Source: PALSA-612 sp963742925
GTDB taxonomy: Bacteria > Actinomycetota > Thermoleophilia > Gaiellales > Gaiellaceae
Direction of reading: 5' to 3'
Length of the DNA: 64,000 nucleotides
Assembly: GCA_963742925.1 (NCBI GenBank)
Contig: CAVUNV010000004.1
Span: forward strand, 62,001-126,000
Of this stretch, positions 7,787-16,479 are shown piece by piece (position 1 is the stretch's first letter; each line of letters starts with the position of its first letter). The position numbers and the translations under genes are program-made. The notes beneath the pieces are model-generated. The model worked only from the letters and a program-made list of their open reading frames with translations. It was not told where the DNA came from and made no database searches.

Positions 7787-9211
7787 TCAGGCCGCCTGTT
7801 CGAACGCGGGCTCGAGGGTGCCGACTTCAGCGTCCTGCTGGCGCCGGCGCACCGGGATCGTCAGCGCGACGACGGCAGCGACGCCGACGAGCACCGCGCC
7901 GACCCAGACCGCCGGCGTGAGACCGTTCACGAAGCTCGCGTCGGTGCCGTAGCCGCCGTAGCTCGCGAAGATCGAGGCCAGCACCGCGACGCCGAACACG
8001 CCGCCGAGCTCGCGGATCGCGTTGTTCGCGCCCGAGGCCTGACCCTCCTCGTGCCGGCGGACGCTGCCGAGCACGACGTTCGCGACCGGGGCGAAGAAGA
8101 GCGCCATCCCGATCCCCGAGAGCGCGAACGGCCCGACGAGGTCGGCGTACGGAACGGTCGGCGTCGAGACGGCGGCGATCCAGCCGAGCCCGATCGCCTG
8201 GAGCGCCAGGCCGACGCCCATGATCCGCGGGCCTGGAATGCGATCCGAGAGCGCGCCGGCGATCGGCGCGATGAAGATCGGCATCGCCGTCCACGGCAGG
8301 ATGCGCAGACCCGCCTGGAGCGGCGAGTAGCCCTGCACCGTCTGGAAGAACTGCGCCAGCAGGAAGATCGAGCCGAACATCCCGAAGAACATGAAGAAGG
8401 ACGAGACGTTCGCCTGCGCGAAGGTGCGGTTGCGGAAGAAGCGCATCGGCAGCATCGGCGCCTCGGCACGCAGCTCCCAGAGGACGAACAGCGCCACGAG
8501 CAGTGCGCCGCCGATCAGCGAGCCGACGATCTCGGGGCTCGACCAGCCGACGCTGTTCCCGCGGACGAGCCCCCAGACGATGCCGAGCAGACCGGCGCTG
8601 ACGAGGACGAGCCCACGCAGGTCGAGCGTGGCGTTCGAGCCGCGGCTCTCGTCGAGCCGCCGCCAGGCGAGCGGGATCAGCACGATGCCGATCGGGACGT
8701 TGAGCCAGAAGATCCAGTGCCAGGAGATGCCCTGCACGACGGCGCCGCCGACGAGCGGTCCGAGCGCGATGGCGAGACCGCCGATGCCACCCCAGGCGCC
8801 GAGCGCGAGCCCCCGCCTCTCGGCCGGGACGGCGGCGCTCAGGATCGTCAGGGTCAGCGGCATCACGATCGCCCCGCCCACGCCCTGCAGCGCGCGGGCC
8901 GCGTTCAGCGCCTCGATCGACGGCGCGACTGCGGCGAACGCGGACGCGGCGGTGAAGATCCCGAGCCCGAGCACGAACATCAGCCGCCGCCCGAAGCGGT
9001 CACCGAGCGCAGCGCCGGTCAGCAGCAGGACGGCGAAGGTCAGCGTGTAGGCGTTGACCGTCCATTCGAGGCTCTGCAGCGACGCGCTCAGGTCCTTGCG
9101 GATGACGGGGATCGCCGTCGTCACGACCAGGTTGTCGAGCGTGACCATGACGAGGGCGATCGACGTGATCACGAACGTCCAGAGTGTCTTGGCACCTACC
9201 TTGTCGACCAT
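7787..9211 (-). CDS. MFS multidrug efflux transporter, DHA2 (EmrB/QacA) family
   Basis: A 474-residue drug:H+ antiporter with about fourteen transmembrane helices. Family signatures are the first-helix region VMVTLDNLVVTTAIPVIR (DHA2 motif D1), motif A as GDRFGRRLMFVLG near residue 70, and an antiporter motif C region GGIGGLAIALGPLVGG in helix 5. The ATG at 9211 is preceded by AAGGAG at good spacing. A palindromic operator-like site lies 11 bases upstream of the start and matches one in front of the adjacent TetR gene. The pump is therefore likely repressed by that regulator and induced by its ligand. The substrate is unknown. Confidence 0.9.
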   Translation of the reverse strand: MVDKVGAKTLWTFVITSIALVMVTLDNLVVTTAIPVIRKDLSASLQSLEWTVNAYTLTFAVLLLTGAALGDRFGRRLMFVLGLGIFTAASAFAAVAPSIEALNAARALQGVGGAIVMPLTLTILSAAVPAERRGLALGAWGGIGGLAIALGPLVGGAVVQGISWHWIFWLNVPIGIVLIPLAWRRLDESRGSNATLDLRGLVLVSAGLLGIVWGLVRGNSVGWSSPEIVGSLIGGALLVALFVLWELRAEAPMLPMRFFRNRTFAQANVSSFFMFFGMFGSIFLLAQFFQTVQGYSPLQAGLRILPWTAMPIFIAPIAGALSDRIPGPRIMGVGLALQAIGLGWIAAVSTPTVPYADLVGPFALSGIGMALFFAPVANVVLGSVRRHEEGQASGANNAIRELGGVFGVAVLASIFASYGGYGTDASFVNGLTPAVWVGAVLVGVAAVVALTIPVRRRQQDAEVGTLEPAFEQAA

Positions 9212-9221
9212 TTTGCTCTCC

Positions 9222-9248
9222 TTGTAACTAGTGATTGCTTACTCACAA
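9222..9248. promoter_or_regulatory. Candidate TetR operator in front of the MFS gene
   Basis: An imperfect inverted repeat: arm TTGTAACTA at 9222-9230 and arm TACTCACAA at 9240-9248, seven of nine positions matching. The half-site GTTGTGAGT seen on the minus strand recurs exactly in the site at 9822-9847. The pair flanks the TetR gene and precedes both target genes, which is the arrangement expected for an autoregulated repressor. Confidence 0.55.
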
Positions 9249-9267
9249 CGGTGGCGAAAAAAACGGC

Positions 9268-9840
9268 TCAGTGCTTGACGCAGGACTCGACGAGCCGCTT
9301 CGCCCACGCGTCGTCCGATCCGTAGAGGTTCATCGACATCATCACGTTGATCAGCATCCCGAACGCGAAGAACTGCACGACCTGCTCGGGTGCGGCACCC
9401 TTCGACTCGACGAGCTCGACCAGTCGGCCGAACCCTCGCCGCACGACCACGCAGACGTCCGGGTCGTCGCACGCCGAGTAGGACTGCATCTGGCCGCGAA
9501 GCCGGCGCGGATCCTCCTCGATCATCTGCTTGTAGGCCTTGCCCATCGCCTCGAGCGCCTCTTCGCCCTGGAGGCCGTGACCGGCTTCCTCGAAGCGCGT
9601 GTACGTGTCGGCGAAGCAGCGCTCCATCGTGGCGATGAAGAGCGCCTTCTTCGTGCGGAACAGGCGGAACAGGTAGGGGTGCGAGATGCCGACCGCACGC
9701 GCGATGGCGTCGGTCGACGTGCCCCCGTACCCGTGCTGCGAGAACTCGGTCAGGGCGGCCTCGAGGATCGCCTCGCGCCGCTCGTCGGCGGTCTTCCGGA
9801 CTGTCGTCTGCGCGTTCACAGGTTGTAAGTTACTACTCAC
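9268..9840 (-). CDS. TetR/AcrR-family transcriptional repressor
   Basis: A 190-residue TetR regulator. The N-terminal helix-turn-helix is clear: RREAILEAALTEFSQHGYGG followed by TSTDAIARAVGISHPYLFR and LFRTKKALFIATM. The variable C-terminal ligand domain matches no specific group I know. It lies 56 bases upstream of the DHA2 pump in the same direction and is presumed to control it. Two starts are possible: GTG at 9840, or GTG at 9819 (183 residues). The operator-like palindrome at 9822-9847 covers the first start, so the shorter form is plausible if the message is nearly leaderless. Confidence 0.88.
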   Translation of the reverse strand: MSSNLQPVNAQTTVRKTADERREAILEAALTEFSQHGYGGTSTDAIARAVGISHPYLFRLFRTKKALFIATMERCFADTYTRFEEAGHGLQGEEALEAMGKAYKQMIEEDPRRLRGQMQSYSACDDPDVCVVVRRGFGRLVELVESKGAAPEQVVQFFAFGMLINVMMSMNLYGSDDAWAKRLVESCVKH

Positions 9841-9847
9841 TCACAAC
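9822..9847. promoter_or_regulatory. Candidate TetR operator in front of the tetR gene
   Basis: Arms GTTGTAAGT (9822-9830) and ACTCACAAC (9839-9847) are inverted with one mismatch and an eight-base centre. The site shares its half-site with 9222-9248. It overlaps the upstream candidate start codon of the TetR gene, consistent with autorepression. Confidence 0.55.
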
Positions 9848-9863
9848 ACTGTCAAGGACATCG

Positions 9864-10955
9864 TCAGACACCGGTGTTGCGGGTGACCGCGGCGGACAGG
9901 CCCTCGGCGACGCGGTCGAGATCCGAGTCGGTGAGCCGCGAGTGGAACGGGAGCGCGAGCGCACGCTCGAAGGCGTGGTCGGCCCCGGGGAACGGCCCCT
10001 GGTCGGCGTAGGCCGAGAGGCGGTGGAGGGCATAGGTGCCGATCTGCGCCTCGATGCCCCGAGCCCGCAGCGACGCGAGCACCTCGTCGCGCCGGTCCAC
10101 CTGGATCACGTAGGCCTGCCAGCCGTGGCGGTCACCTTCGTCCACGCCGGGAAGCACGACCGGGAGGCCGGCGAGTCGCTCCGCGTAGGCTGCGGCGAGC
10201 CGCTCGCGAGTGGCGAGCAACTCCTCGAGGCGCCGAACCTGCGGGATGCCGACGGCACAGAGGATGTCCGAGAGCCGGTAGTTGAGGCCAGGCGCAGGCA
10301 GATCGGCGAGCTCGGGCGGCTTCCAGCCGTGATTCCGGAACTGGGCGATCGTCGCCGCGAGACGAGCGTCGTTCGTCGTCACGGCGCCGCCCTCGCCGGT
10401 GGTGACGATCTTTCGCGGGTGGAAGGACAGGCAGCCGGCCAGGCCGATCCCGCCGCACGGCCTGCCCTGTCGCCTGGCGCCGAGCGCCCCGGCCGCGTCC
10501 TCGATCAGCATCAGGGGCGGCAGCTCCTCGAGCCGGGCGGGCCGTCCGAACAGGTGGACGGGCATGATCGCCTTCGTGCGGCGCACCGGCTCGACCCGCG
10601 CGGGATCGAGGTTCATCGTCAGCGGATCGACGTCCACGAGCACGGGCTTCAGGCCGGCGAGAGCGACCACGTTGGCCGTGGCCGGAAACGTGTAGGCCGG
10701 GACGATCACCTCGTCGCCTTCCTCCAGCCCGAGCGCGAGTACGGCCAGGTGGAGCGCCGCCGTTCCAGACGAGACACAGACGGCGTGCTCGACGGCGCAG
10801 GCGCGGGCGAGCTCGGCCTCGAGCTCGGCGACCTTCGCGCCCATGGTCAGCTGCCCGGACTCCAGCACCTCGGCGACCCCGGCCGCCTCCCCGGCGCCGA
10901 CGTCCGGTCGCGCGAGCCTGATCAGGTCGCTGCCGGTTGTCTCTCTCGGTGCCAA
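9864..10955 (-). CDS. DegT/DnrJ/EryC1-family aminotransferase
   Basis: A 363-residue PLP aminotransferase for sugar nucleotides. It shows SGTAALHLAVLALG, PAYTFPATANVVAL, the cofactor-pairing Asp in LIEDAAGALG, and the Schiff-base lysine near residue 182 in LSFHPRKIVTTGEGG. No ATG or GTG lies near the expected N-terminus. The TTG at 10955 gives the right length and overlaps the 3' end of the epimerase gene by 34 bases, so coupled expression is likely. With that epimerase it forms a two-gene module that would make an amino sugar. It is distinct in sequence from the aminotransferases at 2498 and 54150. Confidence 0.85.
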   Translation of the reverse strand: MAPRETTGSDLIRLARPDVGAGEAAGVAEVLESGQLTMGAKVAELEAELARACAVEHAVCVSSGTAALHLAVLALGLEEGDEVIVPAYTFPATANVVALAGLKPVLVDVDPLTMNLDPARVEPVRRTKAIMPVHLFGRPARLEELPPLMLIEDAAGALGARRQGRPCGGIGLAGCLSFHPRKIVTTGEGGAVTTNDARLAATIAQFRNHGWKPPELADLPAPGLNYRLSDILCAVGIPQVRRLEELLATRERLAAAYAERLAGLPVVLPGVDEGDRHGWQAYVIQVDRRDEVLASLRARGIEAQIGTYALHRLSAYADQGPFPGADHAFERALALPFHSRLTDSDLDRVAEGLSAAVTRNTGV

Positions 10956-11893
10956 GCGATCGTCCGGGCGAGGCCCTCGTCGAGGTCGACCTTCGCCTCG
11001 AAGCCGAGCAGCTCTCGCGCCTTGCTCACGTTCGGGATCCGTATCTCGACGTCCGAGTAGTGGATCGGCTGGAAGACGAGCTCGCCCGGACAGCCGGACA
11101 GGCGCTTGATCCGCCCGGCCAGGTCCAGAATCGTCACGGTCGAGCGAGAGTTGCCGACGTTGAAGGTCTGGCCGACCGCCTCGGGCCGTTCGAGGCAGGC
11201 GAGCAGGGCGTCGACCATGTCGTCGACGTAGCACCAGGCGCGGATCTGCGAACCGTCGCCGTGGATGGTCAGGTCACGGCCGGCGAGCGCGTCCTCGACG
11301 AAGGCGCGGATCGCCCCGCCCCCGATCTGCCCGGGGCCGTAGACGTTGAACGGGCGTACCGTCACCGTCGGCAGGCCGAGCTCGTCGTGGTAGGCGTGCG
11401 TCATGTGCTCGCCCGCGAGCTTCGAGACCGCGTACGTCCAGCGCGCCTCGCCGACCGAGCCGGTCGTCGTGACATGGCCCTCCTCGACGTTGATCGCCTG
11501 CCGGCCGAAGACCTCGCTGGTCGAGAAGTCGACGAAGCGCTCGAGCGTGTCCCCGGCGGTCAGCGCCGCCTCGAGCGTGTTGTAGGTGCCGATCACGTTG
11601 ACGCGCATCGTCCGCACCGGGCTCTCGATGACCGTCGACACCCCTGCGATCGCGGCGCAGTGGACGACGTGGGTCGCCCCCGGCATCAGCGCGGCGAGCA
11701 CGTCGGGGTCGAGCACGTCCCCCTCGTGGAACGAGAAGTTCGGGTGCTCGGCGAGCTCGCCGCCCGAGAGCGCGTCGCGGTGCAGGTTGTCGATCGCGAC
11801 GATCTCGTTCGCGTCGACGAGCCGCCGCGCCAGCGTCGTCCCGATGAAGCCGGCTCCGCCCGTGATCACGACGCGCTTGCCCGCCAGAGCCAT
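10922..11893 (-). CDS. NAD-dependent sugar epimerase/dehydratase (extended SDR)
   Basis: A 323-residue extended SDR enzyme acting on an NDP-sugar. It has the NAD-binding VVITGGAGFIGTTLARRL at residues 8-25, FSTSEVFG in the active site, and the catalytic pair in YAVSKLAGEHM. RPFNVYGPGQIGGGAIRAF and GDGSQIRAWCYVDDM are typical of UDP-glucose 4-epimerase-like proteins. It is first in a two-gene unit with an aminotransferase. A GCGCCC/GGGCGC inverted repeat at 11909-11925 lies in the divergent spacer just upstream. The exact substrate is not determinable. Confidence 0.86.
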   Translation of the reverse strand: MALAGKRVVITGGAGFIGTTLARRLVDANEIVAIDNLHRDALSGGELAEHPNFSFHEGDVLDPDVLAALMPGATHVVHCAAIAGVSTVIESPVRTMRVNVIGTYNTLEAALTAGDTLERFVDFSTSEVFGRQAINVEEGHVTTTGSVGEARWTYAVSKLAGEHMTHAYHDELGLPTVTVRPFNVYGPGQIGGGAIRAFVEDALAGRDLTIHGDGSQIRAWCYVDDMVDALLACLERPEAVGQTFNVGNSRSTVTILDLAGRIKRLSGCPGELVFQPIHYSDVEIRIPNVSKARELLGFEAKVDLDEGLARTIAWHRERQPAAT

Positions 11894-11951
11894 GCGGCGA
11901 GTCTAACCGCGCCCTCACCGGGCGCTGACAAATGATCGTTACGCTCGGCGC

Positions 11952-13308
11952 ATGAGGAGAATCGTCCTCCTCGCGGCCTTTGTCGTCCTGGTGCTCACCG
12001 GGTCGGGTGCAGCGGGCAACTACAGCCCGCCGCCCGGGGACTGCTGCCCGCAGTGGTCGCCGCACGGAACGCAGATCGTGTTCGCGGGCAACCGGGGCGC
12101 CGGAGTCGCGGTCGGCGTCGTCGGCCCGACGGTGCGGGAGCGGTTCGTTCCGGACATCCCGGTGGGAGCCCGCTCTCCCGACTGGACGCACGTCGCCTAC
12201 GTCAAGTACGTCGGCGCCGATTGGTGGCTCGCCGTCTCGCGTGTCGACGGAAGTGGCGAGCGGATGCTGGGGAGGACGACGGGCGGTTTCTCGTGGTCAC
12301 CGGACTCCAGCCGAATCGTGTTCGGGGCCGCCGACGGCACGCTGGCCGTGATCGGGATCGACGGGAGCGGACTCGTCACCGTGGCGCCCAGGCCTGCGGC
12401 GATGCCGGCATGGTCGCCGGACGGCCACCGAATCGCGTATGTCACCGGGACGCACATCCACGTCGTCGACGTCGACGGAAGCGGCGATACCAACATCACG
12501 AGCAAGGTCAGGACGAACGCCAACGTCGACCCGGTCTGGTCGCCGGACGGCTCGCGGCTCGCCTTCTGGAGCAGCAACGGCGCCACCGCGCTCCTCGCGG
12601 TGGCGCGAATCGGCGGCAAGACGGTCACCTACGACATTTTCGGGGCGGTCACGAACGGCGCGATCGTCTGGGCGCCGGACGGCAGGGCCGTCTTCGGCGC
12701 GGGCTCGCTCGGGCTCGTTGGAATCACCCTCGCGACCGGCAAGCGCCGGACGCTCGCCGGAATCTCGAACGCCGTCTTCTCTCCGAACGGAAGACTGATC
12801 GCCTTCGCGGCGGGAGGCGAGTGCAGAGACCGCGTCGGGATCTACATCGCGAACGCGGAGGGAACCGCGCGGCGACGTCTCACGAACGACTGCCGGATCG
12901 TCGGCACGGACGGGCCGGACGTGTTGCACGGAGACTTCTCGCGCGTCGTCCTCGGGTACGGCGGAAACGACACGCTCTACGCGGACGACACGTACTACTT
13001 CTTCGACGGAAACACGCTCATCGGCGGGCCTGGGAACGACCGGCTGATCGGCGGCTACGGACAGGACACGTTGCTCGGCGGCCCCGGGGACGACACGCTC
13101 ACCGGCGGCCCCTCGGCGGACATCCTGAAGGGCGGGCCCGGGCACGATCGGATCGACGGCGGAGGGCGGCGGCGACACGATCTACGCACGCGACGGGCAG
13201 CGCGACTGGATCACCTGCGGCAAGAACGGCTACGACCGCCGCGACCGGGTCTACGCGGACCGCATCGACGCCGTCGCCTCAGACTGCGAGATCGTGCACC
13301 GGAGCTGA
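11952..13308 (+). CDS. Secreted TolB-like beta-propeller protein with RTX calcium-binding repeats (frameshifted)
   Basis: A signal peptide (residues 1-22, ending GSGAAG) is followed by WD40/TolB-type propeller blades with repeated WSPDG-like cores (SWSPDSSRI, AWSPDGHRI, VWSPDGSRL). Then come hemolysin-type nonapeptides (GGPGNDRLIGGYGQDTLLGG and similar) ending in a Cys-containing cap, DWITCGKNGYDRRDRVYADR. One extra G near 13164-13166, inside a GGG run, shifts the frame. Without it the protein is 451 residues and ends at the TGA at 13306-13308; as written it reads on to 13367 with no family resemblance. The true end overlaps the convergent MFS gene by 30 bases. Likely role: extracellular or wall-attached Ca2+-binding protein. 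Confidence 0.75.
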
Positions 13309-14499
13309 CGCCGGGGTCGCGTCCGCGCGCAGCGCCACGAGCAGGAAGAGCACGGCCGCCACCGTGATCGTGCCGGCGATGACCGCGTAGGTCGCCGCGA
13401 TCCCCCAGTGCGCGAAGAGCGGCCCGACGACGATCCGCCCGGCCGGGCCGCCGAGCGCGCTCGCCGTGATCACCGCGGTGAGCACCTTCGCACGGAGTGC
13501 CGCCGGCGGACGGGTCGAGAGCATCCCCATCGCCGGCGCGTTGACGAGCGGCACGAAGAAGCCGCAGACGAGCAGCACGGCGCCGACCGCCTCCCACGGC
13601 AGCGAGGCGACGAGCAGCCACAGCGGCAGCACGGCGAGCACGATCGACCAGCCCGCGAGCCGCAACGGCTGAACCCGTTCGAGCGCCTTCATCGCGACGA
13701 CGGTGCCGGCGAGCGCCCCGATGCCGAAGGCGGCGAACAGCGCGCCCGCCACCTGGGCCTCGCGATGGAAGCGGACGAAGGCGAGCGCCGGCAGCGAGGT
13801 GAACAGCGCCGCACCGCAGGCGTCGAGGAGGATCACGGTCAGCGTCATCGGCCCGAGCACGCGGTCGCGGGCCAGGTACTTCACCCCGGCGAGGACACCA
13901 CGCGAGTCCTCGTCCTGCGGAACCGGACGGCCGGCGTGGACGAGCGTGAGCACGAGGACGAACGCGACGATGTACGTGCCGGCGTCGACGACGAGCACGG
14001 CCGGCGCCCCGAAGGCCGCGACGAGAACGCCGCCGAGCACGGGGCCGATGATCAGCGTCAGGTGCGTGGCGCCGCCGAACAGCGCAGACGCCTGCGAGAC
14101 AACTCGCTCGTCCGAGCCGAACAACTCCGGGAGGATCGACCGCTGGGCGGCGTAGTAGGGAGCCGAGAACAGGCCGAGCACGAAGACGAGCCCGAGGAGC
14201 AGCGGGAACGAGAGCGCGCCGTACCAGTACAAGACGGGAACCAACAGCATCAGCGGCGCCCGCAGGAGATCGGAGCCGAGCATCGTGCGGCGACCGCCGA
14301 GCCGAGAGACGAGGCTGCCGCTCGGAATGCCGAAGAGCGCCACGGGGAGGATCTCCGCGGCCAGGACGTAGCTCATCTTCACCACCGATCCCGTCGTGAC
14401 GAGCACGAACCACGGAAGGGCGACGAAGGTCATCTGGATCCCGGTCGTCGAGACGAGCTCGGCGACGAACAGGGCGAGCGCGGAGCGGTTCCTGAGCAT
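13279..14499 (-). CDS. MFS transporter, EntS/DHA3-like
   Basis: A 406-residue major facilitator with about twelve helices, starting FVAELVSTTGIQMTFVALPW. The cytoplasmic loop SRLGGRRTMLGSDLLRA replaces classic motif A, as in macrolide/enterobactin-type exporters. The second half has a large hydrophobic region ending in an acidic/proline tail. It is divergently arranged with a TetR gene at 14544, only 44 bases apart. That AT-rich spacer contains a palindrome that could serve both promoters. Regulation by the TetR neighbour is therefore likely. Substrate unknown. Confidence 0.87.
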   Translation of the reverse strand: MLRNRSALALFVAELVSTTGIQMTFVALPWFVLVTTGSVVKMSYVLAAEILPVALFGIPSGSLVSRLGGRRTMLGSDLLRAPLMLLVPVLYWYGALSFPLLLGLVFVLGLFSAPYYAAQRSILPELFGSDERVVSQASALFGGATHLTLIIGPVLGGVLVAAFGAPAVLVVDAGTYIVAFVLVLTLVHAGRPVPQDEDSRGVLAGVKYLARDRVLGPMTLTVILLDACGAALFTSLPALAFVRFHREAQVAGALFAAFGIGALAGTVVAMKALERVQPLRLAGWSIVLAVLPLWLLVASLPWEAVGAVLLVCGFFVPLVNAPAMGMLSTRPPAALRAKVLTAVITASALGGPAGRIVVGPLFAHWGIAATYAVIAGTITVAAVLFLLVALRADATPASAPVHDLAV

Positions 14500-14511
14500 C
14501 CCGGATAAAAT

Positions 14512-14530
14512 AAAACGTCCGTACGGTTTT
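14512..14530. promoter_or_regulatory. Candidate TetR operator between divergent MFS and tetR genes
   Basis: In a 44-base AT-rich spacer, the perfect palindrome CCGTACGG (14519-14526) sits inside inverted AAAAC/GTTTT ends (14512-14516 and 14526-14530). Its position between divergent regulator and transporter genes is the main argument. Confidence 0.45.
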
Positions 14531-14543
14531 GTAAAGTAAAATC

Positions 14544-15101
14544 ATGCCGAAACGCTCCCAGGAGCACCTGGACTCACGGCGCGAGCAGATCCTCGTCGGC
14601 GCCCGCCGTGCGTTCGCGCGCTACGGCTACGAGGGGGCGACGGTCGCGAAGCTCGAGGAGGAGATCGGGCTCTCCCGCGGCGCGATCTTCAACTACTTCC
14701 CGAACAAGTACGAGCTCTTCTTCGCGCTCGCGACGGCCGAGCAGGCGCGCGCCCTGGACATCTGGATGGAGCGCGGCTTCGAGGCCCTCCTGGAGGAGAT
14801 CGCCGGCGAGAATCCCGAGTGGCTCGGCGTCTACCTCGAGCATGCGCGCCACCTGCGCACCGACCCGGAGCTCCGTGAGCGCTGGAGCCGGCGGGGCTCG
14901 GAGCACGAGGTCCGGGCAGTGGAGCACATGGAGGCACAGCAGGCTCGCGGCGAGGTGAGGGACGACGTGCCCGCCGACACGATCCGCGGGTTCCTCGGAC
15001 TGATCGTCGACGGCGTCGCCCTGCACACGAGCGCCGGCTTTGCCGTCGACGTAGAGCCGTTGCTGGGCCTGATCGGGGACGCGATCTCGCCCCGCAAGTA
15101 G
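14544..15101 (+). CDS. TetR-family transcriptional regulator
   Basis: A 185-residue TetR protein. The DNA-binding domain reads REQILVGARRAFARYGYEGA, then TVAKLEEEIGLSRGAIFNYF and PNKYELFFALA, a textbook helix-turn-helix. The C-terminal half (EWLGVYLEHARHLRTDPELRE) resembles the AcnR-like subgroup of actinobacteria. It is divergent from the MFS gene at 13279, which it probably represses. ATG at 14544 follows the palindromic spacer directly. The next gene (15114) starts 12 bases after its stop, so read-through into the ATP-grasp cluster is possible. Confidence 0.88.
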   Translation: MPKRSQEHLDSRREQILVGARRAFARYGYEGATVAKLEEEIGLSRGAIFNYFPNKYELFFALATAEQARALDIWMERGFEALLEEIAGENPEWLGVYLEHARHLRTDPELRERWSRRGSEHEVRAVEHMEAQQARGEVRDDVPADTIRGFLGLIVDGVALHTSAGFAVDVEPLLGLIGDAISPRK

Positions 15102-15113
15102 CATCGACCCGCG

Positions 15114-16319
15114 GTGGAGACGGTCCTCTTCGTCGGCGCCGGGCGCCATCAGCGCCGCGCCATCCGGCGGGCGAAGGAGCTCGGGCTGCGTGTCGCGGCG
15201 ATCGACCGCAATCCCGATGCACCGGGCCTGGCCGCGGCGGACGTGGCCGAGACGGTCGACTTCGCAGACCTCCCGGCAGCCGTCGCGGCCGCGCGCCGCC
15301 TCCGGCCCGACGGCGTGCTGACCGTCTCGTCCGACCGGGCCGTGCCGGTGGTCGCGGCGATCGCCGCCGAGCTAGGCCTGCCGGGCATCGGTCCGGAGGC
15401 CGCCTACCTGGCGACGAACAAGCCTGCGATGCGCCGCCGGCTCGCCGAGGCCGGTGTCCCGCAGCCGCGATTCGCCGCCGTCCGAACGCGCGAGGACGCT
15501 CTGGCCGCCGCTCGAGAGGTCGGCCTGCCGGCGGTGCTCAAGCCGGCAGACTCGGCCGGCCAGCGGGGGCTGTCGCTCGTCCGCTCTTCCGCCGAGCTGG
15601 AGACCCTGCTCGAGGCGGCGCTGGCGGAGTCGCAGGGAGACGAGGCGATCCTCGAGCGCTTCCACGACGGGGTGGAGGTGAACTGCCTCGCGGTCGCGCG
15701 CGGCGGGGAGGTGAGCGTGCTGACGCTTTCTGATCGCCGCCGGCCCGACGGGATCGGCTTCGGCGTCTGCCTCACCCACCTCTACCCGGCGACGATCGGC
15801 TCCGAAGCGGCGGCCGAGGTGGAGCGCGTCGCAGCGGCAGCGGTGCGCGCAGTCGGGCTGATCGACTCGGTCGCCTATCCGCAGGTGCTCGTCTCAGCGG
15901 ACGGTGTGCGCCTCGTCGAGATCGCCGCACGCGTCCCGGCGGGGCTGATGGACGAGGTTTCGCGGCTCGGCATCGGTGTCGATCTCGTCGAGATCGCGCT
16001 GCGGCAGGCGCTCGGCGAGCCGGTCCCGGACGACCTGCTGCGACCCCGCGTCCGGCAGCCGCTCGCGATCCGCTTCCTCACCGCCGAGCCCGGGCCGCTC
16101 CCGGTGGGCACCGTTCGCTCGGTGAACGGCCTCGAGCGGGCGCTGGCCGCGCCGGGGGTCGTCGACGCCGAGTCGTACATGGCGCCGGGAGAGACGATCC
16201 GGCCGGTCCGGGTCGACGGCGACCGCCGCGGCTATGTGATCGCACTCGGCCGGACCGGCGACGAGGCTCTGGCCCGCGCCGAGGCCGCCGTGAACCTGAT
16301 CGAGGTCGAGGTCGAGTGA
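15114..16319 (+). CDS. ATP-grasp ligase-like protein
   Basis: A 401-residue ATP-grasp enzyme related in layout to the one at 3775. The N-terminal nucleotide-binding-like domain starts TVLFVGAGRHQRRAIRRAKE. The ATP-binding lysine lies in PAVLKPADSAGQRGLSLV. The acidic strand is AILERFHDGVEVNCLAVA, and metal-binding residues lie near VSADGVRLVEIAARVPAG. It probably forms an amide or peptide-like bond using a carboxylate activated as acyl-phosphate. The GTG start at 15114 gives the family-typical N-terminus. It heads a plus-strand run with a deacetylase, methyltransferase, another ATP-grasp and a glycosyltransferase-flippase. Substrate unknown. Confidence 0.78.
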   Translation: METVLFVGAGRHQRRAIRRAKELGLRVAAIDRNPDAPGLAAADVAETVDFADLPAAVAAARRLRPDGVLTVSSDRAVPVVAAIAAELGLPGIGPEAAYLATNKPAMRRRLAEAGVPQPRFAAVRTREDALAAAREVGLPAVLKPADSAGQRGLSLVRSSAELETLLEAALAESQGDEAILERFHDGVEVNCLAVARGGEVSVLTLSDRRRPDGIGFGVCLTHLYPATIGSEAAAEVERVAAAAVRAVGLIDSVAYPQVLVSADGVRLVEIAARVPAGLMDEVSRLGIGVDLVEIALRQALGEPVPDDLLRPRVRQPLAIRFLTAEPGPLPVGTVRSVNGLERALAAPGVVDAESYMAPGETIRPVRVDGDRRGYVIALGRTGDEALARAEAAVNLIEVEVE

Positions 16320-16330
16320 CCGGTTCGGGA

Positions 16331-16473
16331 CATGTCGCAGGGACAGTCCCTCGGACGTGGCTCGATCGGACAGCCGGCGCTTGCGAGGCCAGTCGCGAAG
16401 CGCGGTTCCAGGCAACCACCGTCCCACGCGGACAGGTCCGAGGGCCTGTCCCTCGGACGTGGCTCGATCGGAC
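16331..16473. repeat. Dispersed REP-like repeats with a 26-base direct repeat
   Basis: The spacer before the deacetylase gene contains an exact 26-base direct repeat at 16346-16371 and 16448-16473 (shared core CGGACGTGGCTCGATCGGAC). Each copy is preceded by a GGGaCaGTCCC-type dyad (GGGACAGTCCC at 16340-16350). The first 20 bases (16331-16350) match 42271-42290 at 18 of 20 positions, so this is a dispersed family and not a local duplication. Confidence 0.65.
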
Positions 16474-16479
16474 GGGCGC

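Noticed and set aside
9864..11234. Aminotransferase start at 11234 (456 codons)
   Set aside because: The first 93 residues are Arg-rich, overlap the epimerase gene and have no family similarity; TTG at 10955 fits the family.
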